Assembly (NCBI RefSeq): GCF_042685365.1
Contig: NZ_JBHUMY010000006.1
Location: forward strand, 564,797 to 628,796
DNA from: Paenibacillus_AP thailandensis
GTDB taxonomy: Bacteria; Bacillota; Bacilli; Paenibacillales; Paenibacillaceae
Length of the DNA: 64,000 nucleotides
Direction of reading: 5' to 3'
The position numbers were made by a program, and so were the translations under genes. The notes below the pieces were generated by a model that was given only the letters and a program-made list of their open reading frames with translations, was not told the DNA's origin and made no database searches. Shown here piece after piece: positions 35,167 through 43,108 of the stretch. Numbering within the stretch: the first letter of the stretch is position 1; each line of letters opens with the position of its first letter.

Positions 35167-35607
35167 CCTCAAAACTTGTTACAACCAAGTGCCGCCAATA
35201 GTTGTTGAGTGAACTGGGCCAGTCGCTTAAACCGAATATCGATGTCATGTGCGGGTGGGGCGTACGATATATTCAGGGGATGCTCACAAAGCAAGAAAGT
35301 TCGAGCATGCGGCGAGTTTCCAAGAGTTCAAGATAGGTAACCGGGATTCCCGATAGAGGTTAAGGAGTCCCGGTTTTTATACCGTGAAACGGAGCTGCAG
35401 CGGCTTTGGGGAAATCTCGCAGACTTTCATTACGGACGGGCAGGATAATTGTCTGCTAGATCGAATATTTTGTTAATCATCATTATCGAACTATCCTTGA
35501 AATATAGTTCTCATTAATGTTGGGGGAGATTAAGGTGTATACATAAATTGCTTTCTTGCGCAAATAAAGTATATTCTGAGTGAACATTTTTGAACTACGG
35601 AGGAGAA
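35167..35607. other. Intergenic stretch with a terminator-like hairpin
   Basis: 441 bp. AACCGGGA (35339-35346) pairs with TCCCGGTT (35368-35375) followed by TTT, a plausible late terminator for the TolB-like gene. The AT-rich last 150 bp (TATTCTGAGTGAAC) presumably holds the promoter of the RCC1-like gene, not resolvable by eye. No other coding potential seen. Confidence 0.4.
35339..35378 (+). terminator. Terminator-like hairpin
   Basis: 8-bp stem AACCGGGA/TCCCGGTT with a 21-nt loop and short T-run, about 170 nt after the TolB-like stop. Confidence 0.45.
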
Positions 35608-37068
35608 ATGATGTGGAAGCAGGGAGAAAGTAAGAGACTTACAATTCTGCAATTGTACTTGCTCATCATTATGCTGTTAACATTAATTGTCATGCCTACC
35701 CGTTCAGTGGCGCAAAGCAATGAGGAAACGCTGCTAAAGGACGTTATCTCGGTCAGTGCCGGTAAGACGTCAAGTTATGCGATTACGGAGGACGGTACGG
35801 CATGGGCATGGGGAGGGGAACCGGGCGCAAGTGTCCTTGGGATAGGTACAACGACCCCTGTCTACTCACCTGTCAAAATGCTCATTGATAATGTCAAAAT
35901 GATTTCCAGCGGCTGGGACCACACTTTGATCTTAAAGAAAGACGGCACGGTATGGGCTGTCGGGAATAACCATTATGGCCAGCTTGGTATTGGAGAAACT
36001 TCACATCAAGAGCTAGAACCGGCCGAAGTGAAAGGCTTGACGGATGTCGTTGCTGTTTCTGCCGGCAGCTATTTGAGCTTGGCGCTTAAAAAGGACGGTA
36101 CCGTCTGGCAGTGGGGTTGGGGCGACAGAGTGAATGGCTATGTTTCGACTCCAAAGAAGGTGGAAGGATTGCCTCGAATTACTGCAGTCGCGGCGGGATA
36201 TTTTACATCCACGGCGCTCGGCAGCGGAGGCGAGGTATGGGTTTGGGGCACGGAACTTTGGATGTCGGGAATTCCCGATAAGATTCGAAAGCCGACGCGA
36301 TTGAGCGGTATCGGCGAAGTAAAAGCGATTGCCGCTCAAGGAAATACGGCCGCTGCAATCCAATGGGACAGTACGGTTTGGGTTTGGAATAATGCAAAAA
36401 CTTACCCTGAGCCGGAAAAATTGCTGCAGCCTGTTGAAGCAGGGATTACGGATGCCGTGTCGATCGTGGGCGGAAGCAACAACTTTTATACGGTTATCAA
36501 ATCTGACGGTACGTTATGGGAATGGAACACGCACAAACTAAGCGAAAATCAACCCTATCAAGTGAAACCTATCGAAGAAGCCGTTGCTGCGGCTAACGGG
36601 TATAATCATCGGCTTTCCCTGCTAAAGGATGGAACGGTTCTTGCATGGGGGGACAACACTTACGGGCAAACCGGCGTGGGCGCGATTCAATCCGAAACGC
36701 TGAAAACGGTATTAGAAAGCCTGCCGTCAACGATAACGAGACCCACTCCAGTCGGTAATGCCGTTTCGATTGTAATCGACGGAGAAAAAGTTGAGCCGTC
36801 TGTTCCTCCGATCATCATTAATAACACGACATACGTTCATGTTCGAATCGTCGAAAAGCTTGGAGCAACAGTCAAGTGGGAATCGGTCAGCGGAGAAGTG
36901 ACGGTAAACGGGAAACTAATACCCCCTGAAGTGCAGCCAATTTCTCTTCATTATAAAACAATGGTACCGTTGAGATTCATCGCCGAAGCATCCGGTTCCA
37001 TGGTGAAATGGGACAACAAAACAAGAAGCGTCATTGTTACAACGAAGCCAGTAACTGCGAAACAATAG
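35608..37068 (+). CDS. RCC1-like beta-propeller with C-terminal copper-amine-oxidase-N-like (stalk) domain
   Basis: A 486-residue exported protein: signal peptide (LYLLIIMLLTLIVMPTRSVAQ) and RCC1/BNR-type repeats from about residue 45 (ISVSAGKTSSYAITEDGTAWAWG; DHTLILKKDGTVWAVGNNHYGQLG; LSLALKKDGTVWQWG; HRLSLLKDGTVLAWGDNTYGQTG). A C-terminal stalk domain follows (VSIVIDGEKVEPSVPPIIINNTTYVHVRIVEKLGATVKW, repeated as HYKTMVPLRFIAEASGSMVKWD). The stalk domain is common on Paenibacillus surface proteins and is thought to bind the cell wall or polymers. Start by GGAGGAG; ATG 35608 or 35611. Function unknown. Confidence 0.8.
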   Translation: MMWKQGESKRLTILQLYLLIIMLLTLIVMPTRSVAQSNEETLLKDVISVSAGKTSSYAITEDGTAWAWGGEPGASVLGIGTTTPVYSPVKMLIDNVKMISSGWDHTLILKKDGTVWAVGNNHYGQLGIGETSHQELEPAEVKGLTDVVAVSAGSYLSLALKKDGTVWQWGWGDRVNGYVSTPKKVEGLPRITAVAAGYFTSTALGSGGEVWVWGTELWMSGIPDKIRKPTRLSGIGEVKAIAAQGNTAAAIQWDSTVWVWNNAKTYPEPEKLLQPVEAGITDAVSIVGGSNNFYTVIKSDGTLWEWNTHKLSENQPYQVKPIEEAVAAANGYNHRLSLLKDGTVLAWGDNTYGQTGVGAIQSETLKTVLESLPSTITRPTPVGNAVSIVIDGEKVEPSVPPIIINNTTYVHVRIVEKLGATVKWESVSGEVTVNGKLIPPEVQPISLHYKTMVPLRFIAEASGSMVKWDNKTRSVIVTTKPVTAKQ

Positions 37069-37114
37069 CAACTATAAGGTACATTGGTGAATAACCTGAT
37101 GTCGTAACAGTTGC

Positions 37115-37141
37115 AGCCGGTCGGAACGATCGGCTTTTTTT
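37115..37141 (+). terminator. Terminator of RCC1-like gene
   Basis: AGCCGGTC (37115-37122) pairs with GATCGGCT (37128-37135), loop GGAAC, followed by T-run. Confidence 0.75.
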
Positions 37142-37252
37142 GCGTATAAGTCAGGAAAAATACTGGGGAAAGTTACCAAAAAGATCAATTGGATGAAAAC
37201 GATAAGGCTCAACTAAGTAACATCAAAAAGTTAACAGATCTATATTTCGATC

Positions 37253-37369
37253 TTATAAAGAAAGGTAATCCCAATACTGGCTATATTGACGATCAGACAA
37301 TGCTCGAAGCTGAGCAAGCCGCTCAACAATATCTTCTGCAGTAAGCGGATATTTTTGAGGATGCCCCAT
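37253..37369 (-). CDS. Candidate 38-residue small protein
   Basis: Minus-strand ORF starting ATG at 37369 with TAGAGGTT upstream. The product begins MGHPQKYPLTAEDIVERLAQ and ends SQYWDYLSL, a plausible compact helical protein. A longer version starting at 37588 overlaps the plus-strand gene and is rejected. No homologue is known to me; the opposing open frame (37150-37344) makes it uncertain. Confidence 0.3.
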   Translation of the reverse strand: MGHPQKYPLTAEDIVERLAQLRALSDRQYSQYWDYLSL

Positions 37370-37417
37370 AAAAACCTCTATTTTCGGTAATGCTACAGCC
37401 AAAGGGCGGTGTTTAAT

Positions 37418-37717
37418 ATGTGGATTATTAAAGCAAAGCATCAAAGAGATGAAGATGGCGGAACGGTTGCGCTGGAACTGGAAACGGACGATAAGCGTTT
37501 CGATGTTAATGTCAGATGGGATGGTTGTATGGAAATTCATTTGTATTCCATTACCGAAGAAAATCGTGAGCTTCACGATACTTTTCATACGTGTGATTTA
37601 AAAGGCTTTATTGCTGTCTTGCAAAGCCTTGATCGTACTTGTCAGGATTATTTTGGTTCGGGAAGCTATTGGGAACAAAATGCAGAGCAGGAGGAGGAAC
37701 AGTTAGAGTTTACATAA
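37418..37717 (+). CDS. Hypothetical 99-residue protein
   Basis: A small acidic cytoplasmic protein (MWIIKAKHQRDEDGGTVALE..., ending EQNAEQEEEQLEFT) with alternating beta strands and a middle segment VRWDGCMEIHLYSITEENRELHD. I do not recognise the family. Start at 37418, with a weak AAAGGGCGGTG. Followed by two small ORFs in the same direction. Confidence 0.5.
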   Translation: MWIIKAKHQRDEDGGTVALELETDDKRFDVNVRWDGCMEIHLYSITEENRELHDTFHTCDLKGFIAVLQSLDRTCQDYFGSGSYWEQNAEQEEEQLEFT

Positions 37718-37826
37718 GTAAGATGCCGATGATGAGGCGAGATTGGCGAATACAGCGAATAGAAGGTGGAAAAATACAAAGAATAGATCGGGTAAAAGTT
37801 TAAAGTAAAATGGAGGAATGAAGAAA

Positions 37827-37931
37827 ATGGATGAAATTCGGGAAATTCCGCAGGTTGACATCCCTGAAGTAGAGGAGAGAGAACTCCCGGGTGATGATCA
37901 TACAAGGGCCAATGGGGAAACAAATGCCTAA
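37827..37931 (+). CDS. Small acidic ORF, 34 residues
   Basis: MDEIREIPQVDIPEVEERELP... and so on to NGETNA, with GGAGGA 9 nt upstream of the ATG at 37827 (an ATG at 37818 is too close to the RBS). Very acidic, no hydrophobic segment. It overlaps the start of the next small ORF by 8 bp, which suggests coupling. Unknown function. Confidence 0.4.
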   Translation: MDEIREIPQVDIPEVEERELPGDDHTRANGETNA

Positions 37932-38079
37932 GTCTGAAAACGCAGAAAAAAATCAGCATCAAGAGACCAATATACAATACAGCGAAGCGAACGAAATGGG
38001 CCATGAACGCAACCAAGCAGCAAAAGCGCAAAAACAAATGGCTTCTCAAGAAACAACGGGAGTATTAGAGCAAGAATAG
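37924..38079 (+). CDS. Small hydrophilic Gln-rich ORF, 51 residues
   Basis: MPKSENAEKNQHQETNIQY... to GVLEQE: no hydrophobic residues in runs, rich in Gln, Glu, Asn and Ala (NEMGHERNQAAKAQKQMAS). Composition recalls small spore proteins but no known SASP motif is present. RBS GGGGAA. It overlaps the 34-residue ORF and is followed by a good terminator, so the pair probably forms an operon. Confidence 0.45.
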   Translation: MPKSENAEKNQHQETNIQYSEANEMGHERNQAAKAQKQMASQETTGVLEQE

Positions 38080-38116
38080 AAGGCGCCCCATAATTATTGA
38101 TAGCGGGAAACCAAAA

Positions 38117-38148
38117 AAGAACCTGGATAGTTATATCCGGTTCTTTTT
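38117..38148 (+). terminator. Terminator after the small ORFs
   Basis: AAGAACC-T-GGATA (38117-38129) pairs with TATCC-GGTTCTT (38134-38145), followed by T-rich sequence. Confidence 0.75.
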
Positions 38149-38224
38149 ATATTGCAAATAAACAGAGACGATGCTAAAATCAATTAGTACTGTGTATAGC
38201 AAAAAGATCATAGTAATCGCATTT

Positions 38225-38239
38225 TACAATTTAATTGTA
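38225..38239. promoter_or_regulatory. OhrR/MarR-like operator upstream of rph
   Basis: TACAATTTAATTGTA is a perfect 7-1-7 palindrome; its complement, TACAATTAAATTGTA, is, as I recall it, the OhrR box of Bacillus subtilis ohrA. It covers a possible -10 (TACAAT), 62 bp upstream of the rifampin phosphotransferase start. A MarR/OhrR-type repressor may therefore control rph, though no such regulator gene is in the window. Confidence 0.5.
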
Positions 38240-38301
38240 CCACGCCGGGTCAAGTCTTGTCAAATGTTTTTTCTCATTTTAATGGTTAGGAGAGATGTAG
38301 G

Positions 38302-40914
38302 ATGAGTCCGCTGGTTCTCGATTTTCAGGAAATGGAAAAAACGCAGCTTTCGCTCGTTGGCGGAAAAGGGTTGAATTTAGGGGAATTATCAAAAATTGAA
38401 GGAATACAAGTACCGGATGGATTTTGTGTGACAACAGCGGGATATGAGAGAGCCATCAAACAAAACGAAACGTATCACGCTTTGTTGGATCGACTAACCA
38501 TGCTGAAAGTAGAAGATCGAGAGCACATTGGCGAAATCAGCAGGAAGATTCGAGAAACCATTATGGAAGCAGAAATTCCTTCCGACGTTGCGGAAGCAGT
38601 TGCTTACAATCTCTCCCGGTTTGGCGAGGAACATGCTTATGCCGTGCGTTCTAGCGCGACTGCCGAAGATTTGCCGCATGCCTCTTTTGCCGGTCAACAA
38701 GACACCTATTTAAATATTATCGGCAAAGAAGCGATCTTGCACCATATCAGCAAATGTTGGGCTTCCCTATTTACGGATCGCGCGGTCATCTACCGTATGC
38801 AGCACGGATTCGACCACAGTCAAATTTACTTATCCGTTATCGTTCAAAGGATGGTTTTCCCGCATGCTTCGGGGATATTATTTACCGCCGATCCCATTAC
38901 CTCCAACCGGAAGCTGCTGTCCATCGAGGCCGGTTATGGGCTTGGAGAAGCGCTGGTCTCCGGCTTGGTATCTGCCGATTGTTATAAAGTATACGAAGGG
39001 GAACTTGTCGAGAATAGGATAGCAGCCAAAAAATTGGCTATATATGGACGAAAAGAAGGCGGAACCGAGACACGGCATATGGAACCCGATCGGCAAAAGA
39101 CTCAAACCCTTACGGAGCAACAAATTTTACAGCTGGCACGCATCGGAAGACAGATCGAAGCTTATTTTGGCTGCCCGCAAGATATCGAATGGTGTTTGGC
39201 GGATGATGCATTTTATATTGTCCAGAGTCGGCCAATCACGACTTTATATCCGATCCCCGAAGCGAATGATCAAGACAATCACGTATACGTATCTGTCGGT
39301 CATCAGCAAATGATGACAGACCCCATAAAACCGTTGGGACTGTCCTTTTACCTGTTAACGACTCCGGCACCCATGCGCAAAGCAGGCGGAAGGCTGTTTG
39401 TTGATGTTACGCCTATGCTTGCTTCGCCTGCCGGCAGAGAAACTTTATTAAATACGCTGGGACAATCCGATCCGCTCATAAAAGACGCGCTTATGACCAT
39501 AATAGAGCGAGATTTTATCAAATCGTTACCGAATGATAAAATAGAATCGAGTCCCGGCAAAAGCAATAAAGGGATGCCGTCCGCGGGTTTTCAAGCACAA
39601 ATCGACAACGACCCGGCCATCGTTTCTGATTTGATTAAGCGCAGTCAAGCATCGATAGAAGAGTTAAAACAAAACATTCAAACGAAATCCGGACCGGAAT
39701 TGTTCGATTTTATTCTGGAAGATCTCCAGCAATTCAAGAAGATTTTATTTGACCCGCAAAGCTCAGCTGTCATTATGGCTGCTATGGATGCCTCAGCATG
39801 GATCAATGAAAACATGAAGCAGTGGTTAGGTGAAAAAAACGCAGCAGATACGCTTTCTCAATCCGTACCCAACAATATTACTTCGGAAATGGGTCTGGCG
39901 CTATTGGATGTCGCGGACGTAATTCGTCCTTATCCGGAAGTCGTTGATTATTTACAGCATGTTAAAGACGATAACTTTTGGGATGAACTGGTTAAGTTCG
40001 ATGGCGGGCAGGAAGCCCAAGACGCGATCTATGCTTATCTCGACAAGTACGGAATGCGATGTCCCGGAGAAATCGATATTACAAGAACTCGTTGGAGCGA
40101 AAAACCAATTACGCTTGTTCCCATGATTGTTAGCAATATCAAAAACTTCGAGCCTAATGCCCGCAATCGGAAATTTGAGCAAGGGCGACAGGAAGCTTTG
40201 ACGAAGGAACAAGAGTTATTAGATCGATTGAAGCAATTACCGGATGGCGAACAAAAAGCTAAAGAAACAAAACGAATGATCGACCTCATCCGGAATTTCA
40301 GCGGGTATAGGGAATATCCAAAATACGGAATGGTTAATCGCTACTTCGTTTATAAACAGTCTTTACTGAAAGAAGCCGAACGACTCGTACAAGCGGGCGT
40401 TATTCATGAAAAAGAAGATATCTACTATCTCACTTTCGAAGAACTTCATGAAGTCGTACGCACCAATAAACTGGATGATCGGATCATCAGCAAACAAAAA
40501 GACGAGTACAAATTATATGAAAAATTGACTCCGCCGCGCGTGATGACGTCTGATGGCGAAATCATTGCAGGCGAGTACAAACGGGAAAATCTCCCCGCCG
40601 AAGCGATTGCAGGTCTGCCTGTTTCTTCCGGAGTTATAGAAGGGCGAGCGCGCGTCATCTTAAACATGGAAGATGCTCATCTGGAAGATGGAGACATCTT
40701 AGTCACCTCCTTTACGGATCCTAGCTGGACGCCATTGTTTGTATCCATAAAAGGCCTGGTCACCGAAGTGGGCGGACTGATGACCCATGGAGCCGTTATC
40801 GCGCGTGAATATGGTTTACCGGCAGTTGTCGGAGTGGAGAATGCCACCAAACGGATAAAAGACGGGCAGCGAATTCGAGTGCATGGCACGGAAGGGTATA
40901 TCGAAATATTGTAG
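38302..40914 (+). CDS. rph: Rifampin phosphotransferase
   Basis: An 870-residue PEP-synthase-like enzyme. The N-terminal ATP-binding domain carries VGGKGLNLGELSK, YAVRSSATAEDLPHASFAGQ, GYGLGEALVSG and IEWCLADDAFYIVQSRP (residues about 1-320). The middle rifampin-binding domain has VSVGHQQMMTDPIKPLGLSF and GMRCPGEIDITRTRW. The C-terminal swivelling domain has catalytic His829 in GGLMTHGAVIAREYG. The enzyme uses ATP to phosphorylate rifamycins (AMP and phosphate released), with the His as carrier. Length and motifs match Rph of Listeria and Bacillus. RBS TTAGGAGAG. Confidence 0.95.
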   Translation: MSPLVLDFQEMEKTQLSLVGGKGLNLGELSKIEGIQVPDGFCVTTAGYERAIKQNETYHALLDRLTMLKVEDREHIGEISRKIRETIMEAEIPSDVAEAVAYNLSRFGEEHAYAVRSSATAEDLPHASFAGQQDTYLNIIGKEAILHHISKCWASLFTDRAVIYRMQHGFDHSQIYLSVIVQRMVFPHASGILFTADPITSNRKLLSIEAGYGLGEALVSGLVSADCYKVYEGELVENRIAAKKLAIYGRKEGGTETRHMEPDRQKTQTLTEQQILQLARIGRQIEAYFGCPQDIEWCLADDAFYIVQSRPITTLYPIPEANDQDNHVYVSVGHQQMMTDPIKPLGLSFYLLTTPAPMRKAGGRLFVDVTPMLASPAGRETLLNTLGQSDPLIKDALMTIIERDFIKSLPNDKIESSPGKSNKGMPSAGFQAQIDNDPAIVSDLIKRSQASIEELKQNIQTKSGPELFDFILEDLQQFKKILFDPQSSAVIMAAMDASAWINENMKQWLGEKNAADTLSQSVPNNITSEMGLALLDVADVIRPYPEVVDYLQHVKDDNFWDELVKFDGGQEAQDAIYAYLDKYGMRCPGEIDITRTRWSEKPITLVPMIVSNIKNFEPNARNRKFEQGRQEALTKEQELLDRLKQLPDGEQKAKETKRMIDLIRNFSGYREYPKYGMVNRYFVYKQSLLKEAERLVQAGVIHEKEDIYYLTFEELHEVVRTNKLDDRIISKQKDEYKLYEKLTPPRVMTSDGEIIAGEYKRENLPAEAIAGLPVSSGVIEGRARVILNMEDAHLEDGDILVTSFTDPSWTPLFVSIKGLVTEVGGLMTHGAVIAREYGLPAVVGVENATKRIKDGQRIRVHGTEGYIEIL

Positions 40915-40977
40915 TGGCTGAATACGTCAAGGAAGAGCATTTATTATAATGGACATTTCTAATTCTGGAGGATATTT

Positions 40978-41286
40978 ATGAATCAACGTTTTCGAATTAC
41001 AAGATCCATGCAGCATAACCTTGAGACTCAAGAGATTTCCTTGGAAGAATGCAAAGCTTATTTTTCGTCCAAGAGCGATTTCGCTTATCAGACGGTACTC
41101 ACTGTGAAAGGGCCGGAGAGCACCATGTCCATTGAAGGGGATTTCTTCATGTGGAAGCTTGGAGAAACGCATATTCCGTTCCGGCACTATATGGGGGATT
41201 TGTATGTAGCCGTTTCCCATGAACAGGTCGTGCCCATGATGGTCGAAATCGCGACCGATCTTCGAGCAGATGTAGTAGAAGGTTAA
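40978..41286 (+). CDS. Hypothetical 102-residue protein
   Basis: A soluble alpha/beta protein (MNQRFRITRSMQHNLETQEI..., FHMWK-like FFMWKLGETHIPFRHYMGDLYVAVSHE). No family recognised. RBS CTGGAGGA. It lies 63 bp after rph with no terminator between, so may be co-transcribed with it. Followed by a strong terminator. Confidence 0.6.
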   Translation: MNQRFRITRSMQHNLETQEISLEECKAYFSSKSDFAYQTVLTVKGPESTMSIEGDFFMWKLGETHIPFRHYMGDLYVAVSHEQVVPMMVEIATDLRADVVEG

Positions 41287-41296
41287 TGGGTAGATT

Positions 41297-41328
41297 AGAG
41301 AGGCAGGCATAAAGCTGCCTCTCTTTTT
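41297..41328. terminator. Terminator between convergent genes
   Basis: AGAGAGGCAG (41297-41306) pairs perfectly with CTGCCTCTCT (41315-41324), followed by TTTT. Confidence 0.85.
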
Positions 41329-41349
41329 ACCGTCCCATTCCTGTAGTCT

Positions 41350-42003
41350 TCAAACATACTCGCACTTAAATTTAGAGAACTCGGCCAAAGCGTCTTCTCC
41401 ATGGGCATATAACCCGATCATTACGCCTGTGAATCCTCCGGCAACTTCCGAGGACAAGTATTTCGTTTGCGCCGTGCCCAAGAGGATGTCCTTACCGTCT
41501 GCCTGAATGAAGAAGCTATAGCGCTCATGGCTAGCCCGTATAACCAACGTGGCATGATTGTCGCTTCCCAGGTCCACTTCATTTTCGATGGATTTGATAT
41601 CCCCGATATTAAGGCGCTCAACAACCTTATACCCGTTATCCTCTTGGCGGATGGCCAAATCATAATGATGATGTTCATCCATATAGAGCGTAATGCCGGC
41701 CTCTCCATTCGAAAGGCTTACATCGCAAGAGATTGCCGCCTCAAAATCTTTTTGCCGTATGCCGATGAATGTCGGGGATGCCGGAACATCCAGCGACACT
41801 CCGGTTCCTTTCAGTTTCAACTTGTCGGATTCCAAATGGTAATGTTCTGCAACGGGATGACGAAGATAACACCAGTCCAGATTCCAATCCGTGTTCTCGA
41901 ACGTATAGAGCTTTTTCTCTTGTTGAATCACCGTGTCCGGGATACGGTCGGTGTCGAAGCTCGCAAGAGCGGTCCCTTTATGTCCTGCCGTAAACCAGCC
42001 ATC
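41350..42003 (-). pseudogene. 3' fragment of a GH43 beta-xylosidase/arabinosidase gene
   Basis: About 200 residues with the C-terminal concanavalin-like domain of GH43 enzymes (LYTFENTDWNLDWCYLRHP, SPTFIGIRQKDFEA, YMDEHHHYDLAI, AGGFTGVMIGLYAHG). The frame continues upstream beyond the nominal GTG at 41931 into DGWFTAGHKGTALASFDTDRIPD, which reads as the end of a catalytic-domain linker. It then hits a stop at 42006. The entire N-terminal five-bladed catalytic domain is missing, so it cannot hydrolyse xylan oligomers. Its cut end abuts another cut gene at 41994. Confidence 0.75.
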
Positions 42004-42218
42004 TCAAGACGATCCGCATTGACGCCTCGGGCACGTTTATGGATGGAGAGCGGATGTCGAACGTAACCGTCGCGGATATCAAGCTGCAGGAACCGTTCTG
42101 GACGCTTCGGTTCACGGTTGACGAGGAGGCCGTTCACATAGGGGGATTGACGCTCTACGGTTCCGGTTTCGGCAATCATGACCAGGATATTGTGATCCGC
42201 GTACACCTTCGTGACTGA
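41994..42218 (+). pseudogene. 3' fragment of an unrecognised gene, divergent from GH43 relic
   Basis: A 74-codon open frame with no start codon. It reads as good protein (LKTIRIDASGTFMDGERMSN, then FWTLRFTVDEEAVHIGGLTL, ending YGSGFGNHDQDIVIRVHLRD). It looks like the C-terminal beta-rich domain of a larger protein, possibly the regulator of the neighbouring glycosidase, but I cannot name it. It begins right where the GH43 relic ends, in the opposite direction. Confidence 0.55.
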
Positions 42219-42304
42219 ACGTTAGTTCGTAAAGGGTGACGGGATGAATGATATTTTTTCAACTGGATATGTTAAAAGAAACAAAATGATGTGAGGGATC
42301 TCCA

Positions 42305-42487
42305 TTGAATATTATGGACGGAATGGATGCTGCGAGGTTTAATTCAGGCAATCCGCACGAGAAGTCAAAGGAAGAGGAAACGAATGAAGCCAATGCCGAA
42401 GCAAATGCGAAAATGCCAATGGTGTTAAGAAATCTAAACAATAAATCCGACTTTGACCGAACGAATCCGCAGCAAGCTAAAGAATAA
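42305..42487 (+). CDS. Small hydrophilic ORF, 60 residues
   Basis: Starts at TTG 42305 (GAGGGA 6 nt upstream) or at ATG 42314. Charged, Asn/Glu/Ala-rich (KEEETNEANAEANAKMPMVL) with no hydrophobic segment; ends TNPQQAKE and is followed at once by a strong terminator. Similar in character to the small ORFs at 37827-38079. Function unknown. Confidence 0.45.
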   Translation: MNIMDGMDAARFNSGNPHEKSKEEETNEANAEANAKMPMVLRNLNNKSDFDRTNPQQAKE

Positions 42488-42511
42488 CAAGTCAAAAAAT
42501 TAACCACGTTC

Positions 42512-42538
42512 AAAAAGCCGCATTTTTTGCGGCTTTTT
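42512..42538. terminator. Perfect hairpin terminator
   Basis: AAAAAGCCGC (42512-42521) pairs with GCGGCTTTTT (42529-42538), T-rich loop; usable in both directions. Confidence 0.85.
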
Positions 42539-42626
42539 GATTTATAGGATTGGCATTGATGGGCCTGGCTAAGCAGGTGCCGGAGGCAGCCGGCGTTTCG
42601 GCAGACAAACTATTTTTTATTTGATG

Positions 42627-42657
42627 TTGACTTAAACCATGGTTTAAGTCGTAACAT
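42627..42657 (+). promoter_or_regulatory. MerR-type promoter with 22-bp palindrome
   Basis: TTGACT (42627-42632) and TAACAT (42652-42657) are 19 bp apart, the overlong spacing typical of MerR-activated promoters. The spacer is filled by a perfect 22-bp palindrome (42629-42650) centred on CCATGG, with arms GACTTAAACC. It lies 40 bp upstream of the merR gene, so it is almost surely its own operator. Confidence 0.8.
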
Positions 42658-42697
42658 ATATTTGTCGACATGAAAGATTAATCTTGGAGGCCTCCAG

Positions 42698-43090
42698 ATG
42701 AAGTATTGTTCAATTAGCGAAGCGTCAGCCAAATTCAATATCCCAGAATCAACGATACGTTATTATGAAAAAAAAGGACTGCTGCCGCTAATAGAACGTG
42801 ATGAAGCGGGTAGGCGGTTATTTTCCGAAGATCAAATGACGCTCCTTGAAATTGTTATTTATTTAAAAAACACGCACATGCCAATAAGCGGCATCAAGCA
42901 ATATGTTGATTGGGTAGTCCAAGGAGACGATACCCTTGAACTCCGGCTTGAAATGATGAAGAACCACAAACGGAATGTGCTGGCCGAAATTTCGCTAATG
43001 ACAGAATCCTTAAAAGCAATAGACGTAAAAATTAATCGATATACCGGACGCATTCAGGAAAGACAAGAACATAACAGGATGAAAAAATAA
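42698..43090 (+). CDS. MerR-family regulator
   Basis: A 130-residue MerR protein: winged helix (YCSISEASAKFNIPESTIRYYEKKGLLP), wing with RRLFSEDQ, then a long dimerisation coiled coil (LELRLEMMKNHKRNVLAEISLMTESLKAIDVKIN). No Cys-based metal site is visible in the C-terminus, so it is of the drug/redox or AdhR type. RBS CTTGGAGG. Operon with the following SDR gene (18-bp gap). Confidence 0.85.
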   Translation: MKYCSISEASAKFNIPESTIRYYEKKGLLPLIERDEAGRRLFSEDQMTLLEIVIYLKNTHMPISGIKQYVDWVVQGDDTLELRLEMMKNHKRNVLAEISLMTESLKAIDVKINRYTGRIQERQEHNRMKK

Positions 43091-43108
43091 CGGAGGAGAG
43101 GAATTATA

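Larger units (their letters stand above)
37069..37417. other. Intergenic stretch with terminator and possible small ORFs on both strands
   Basis: 349 bp. After the terminator at 37115-37141 comes a 64-codon plus-strand open frame without ATG (37150-37344), reading amphipathic sequence such as LSNIKKLTDLYFDLIKKG and ending in TAA. It could be the 3' remnant of a gene. The same DNA on the minus strand encodes a 38-codon ORF with a start and RBS. Only one can be real, if either. Confidence 0.35.

Noticed and set aside
41350..41931. Intact DUF1349-type gene starting at GTG 41931
   Set aside because: The frame continues upstream into GH43-like sequence and there is no RBS before the GTG, so it is treated as a fragment of a larger gene.
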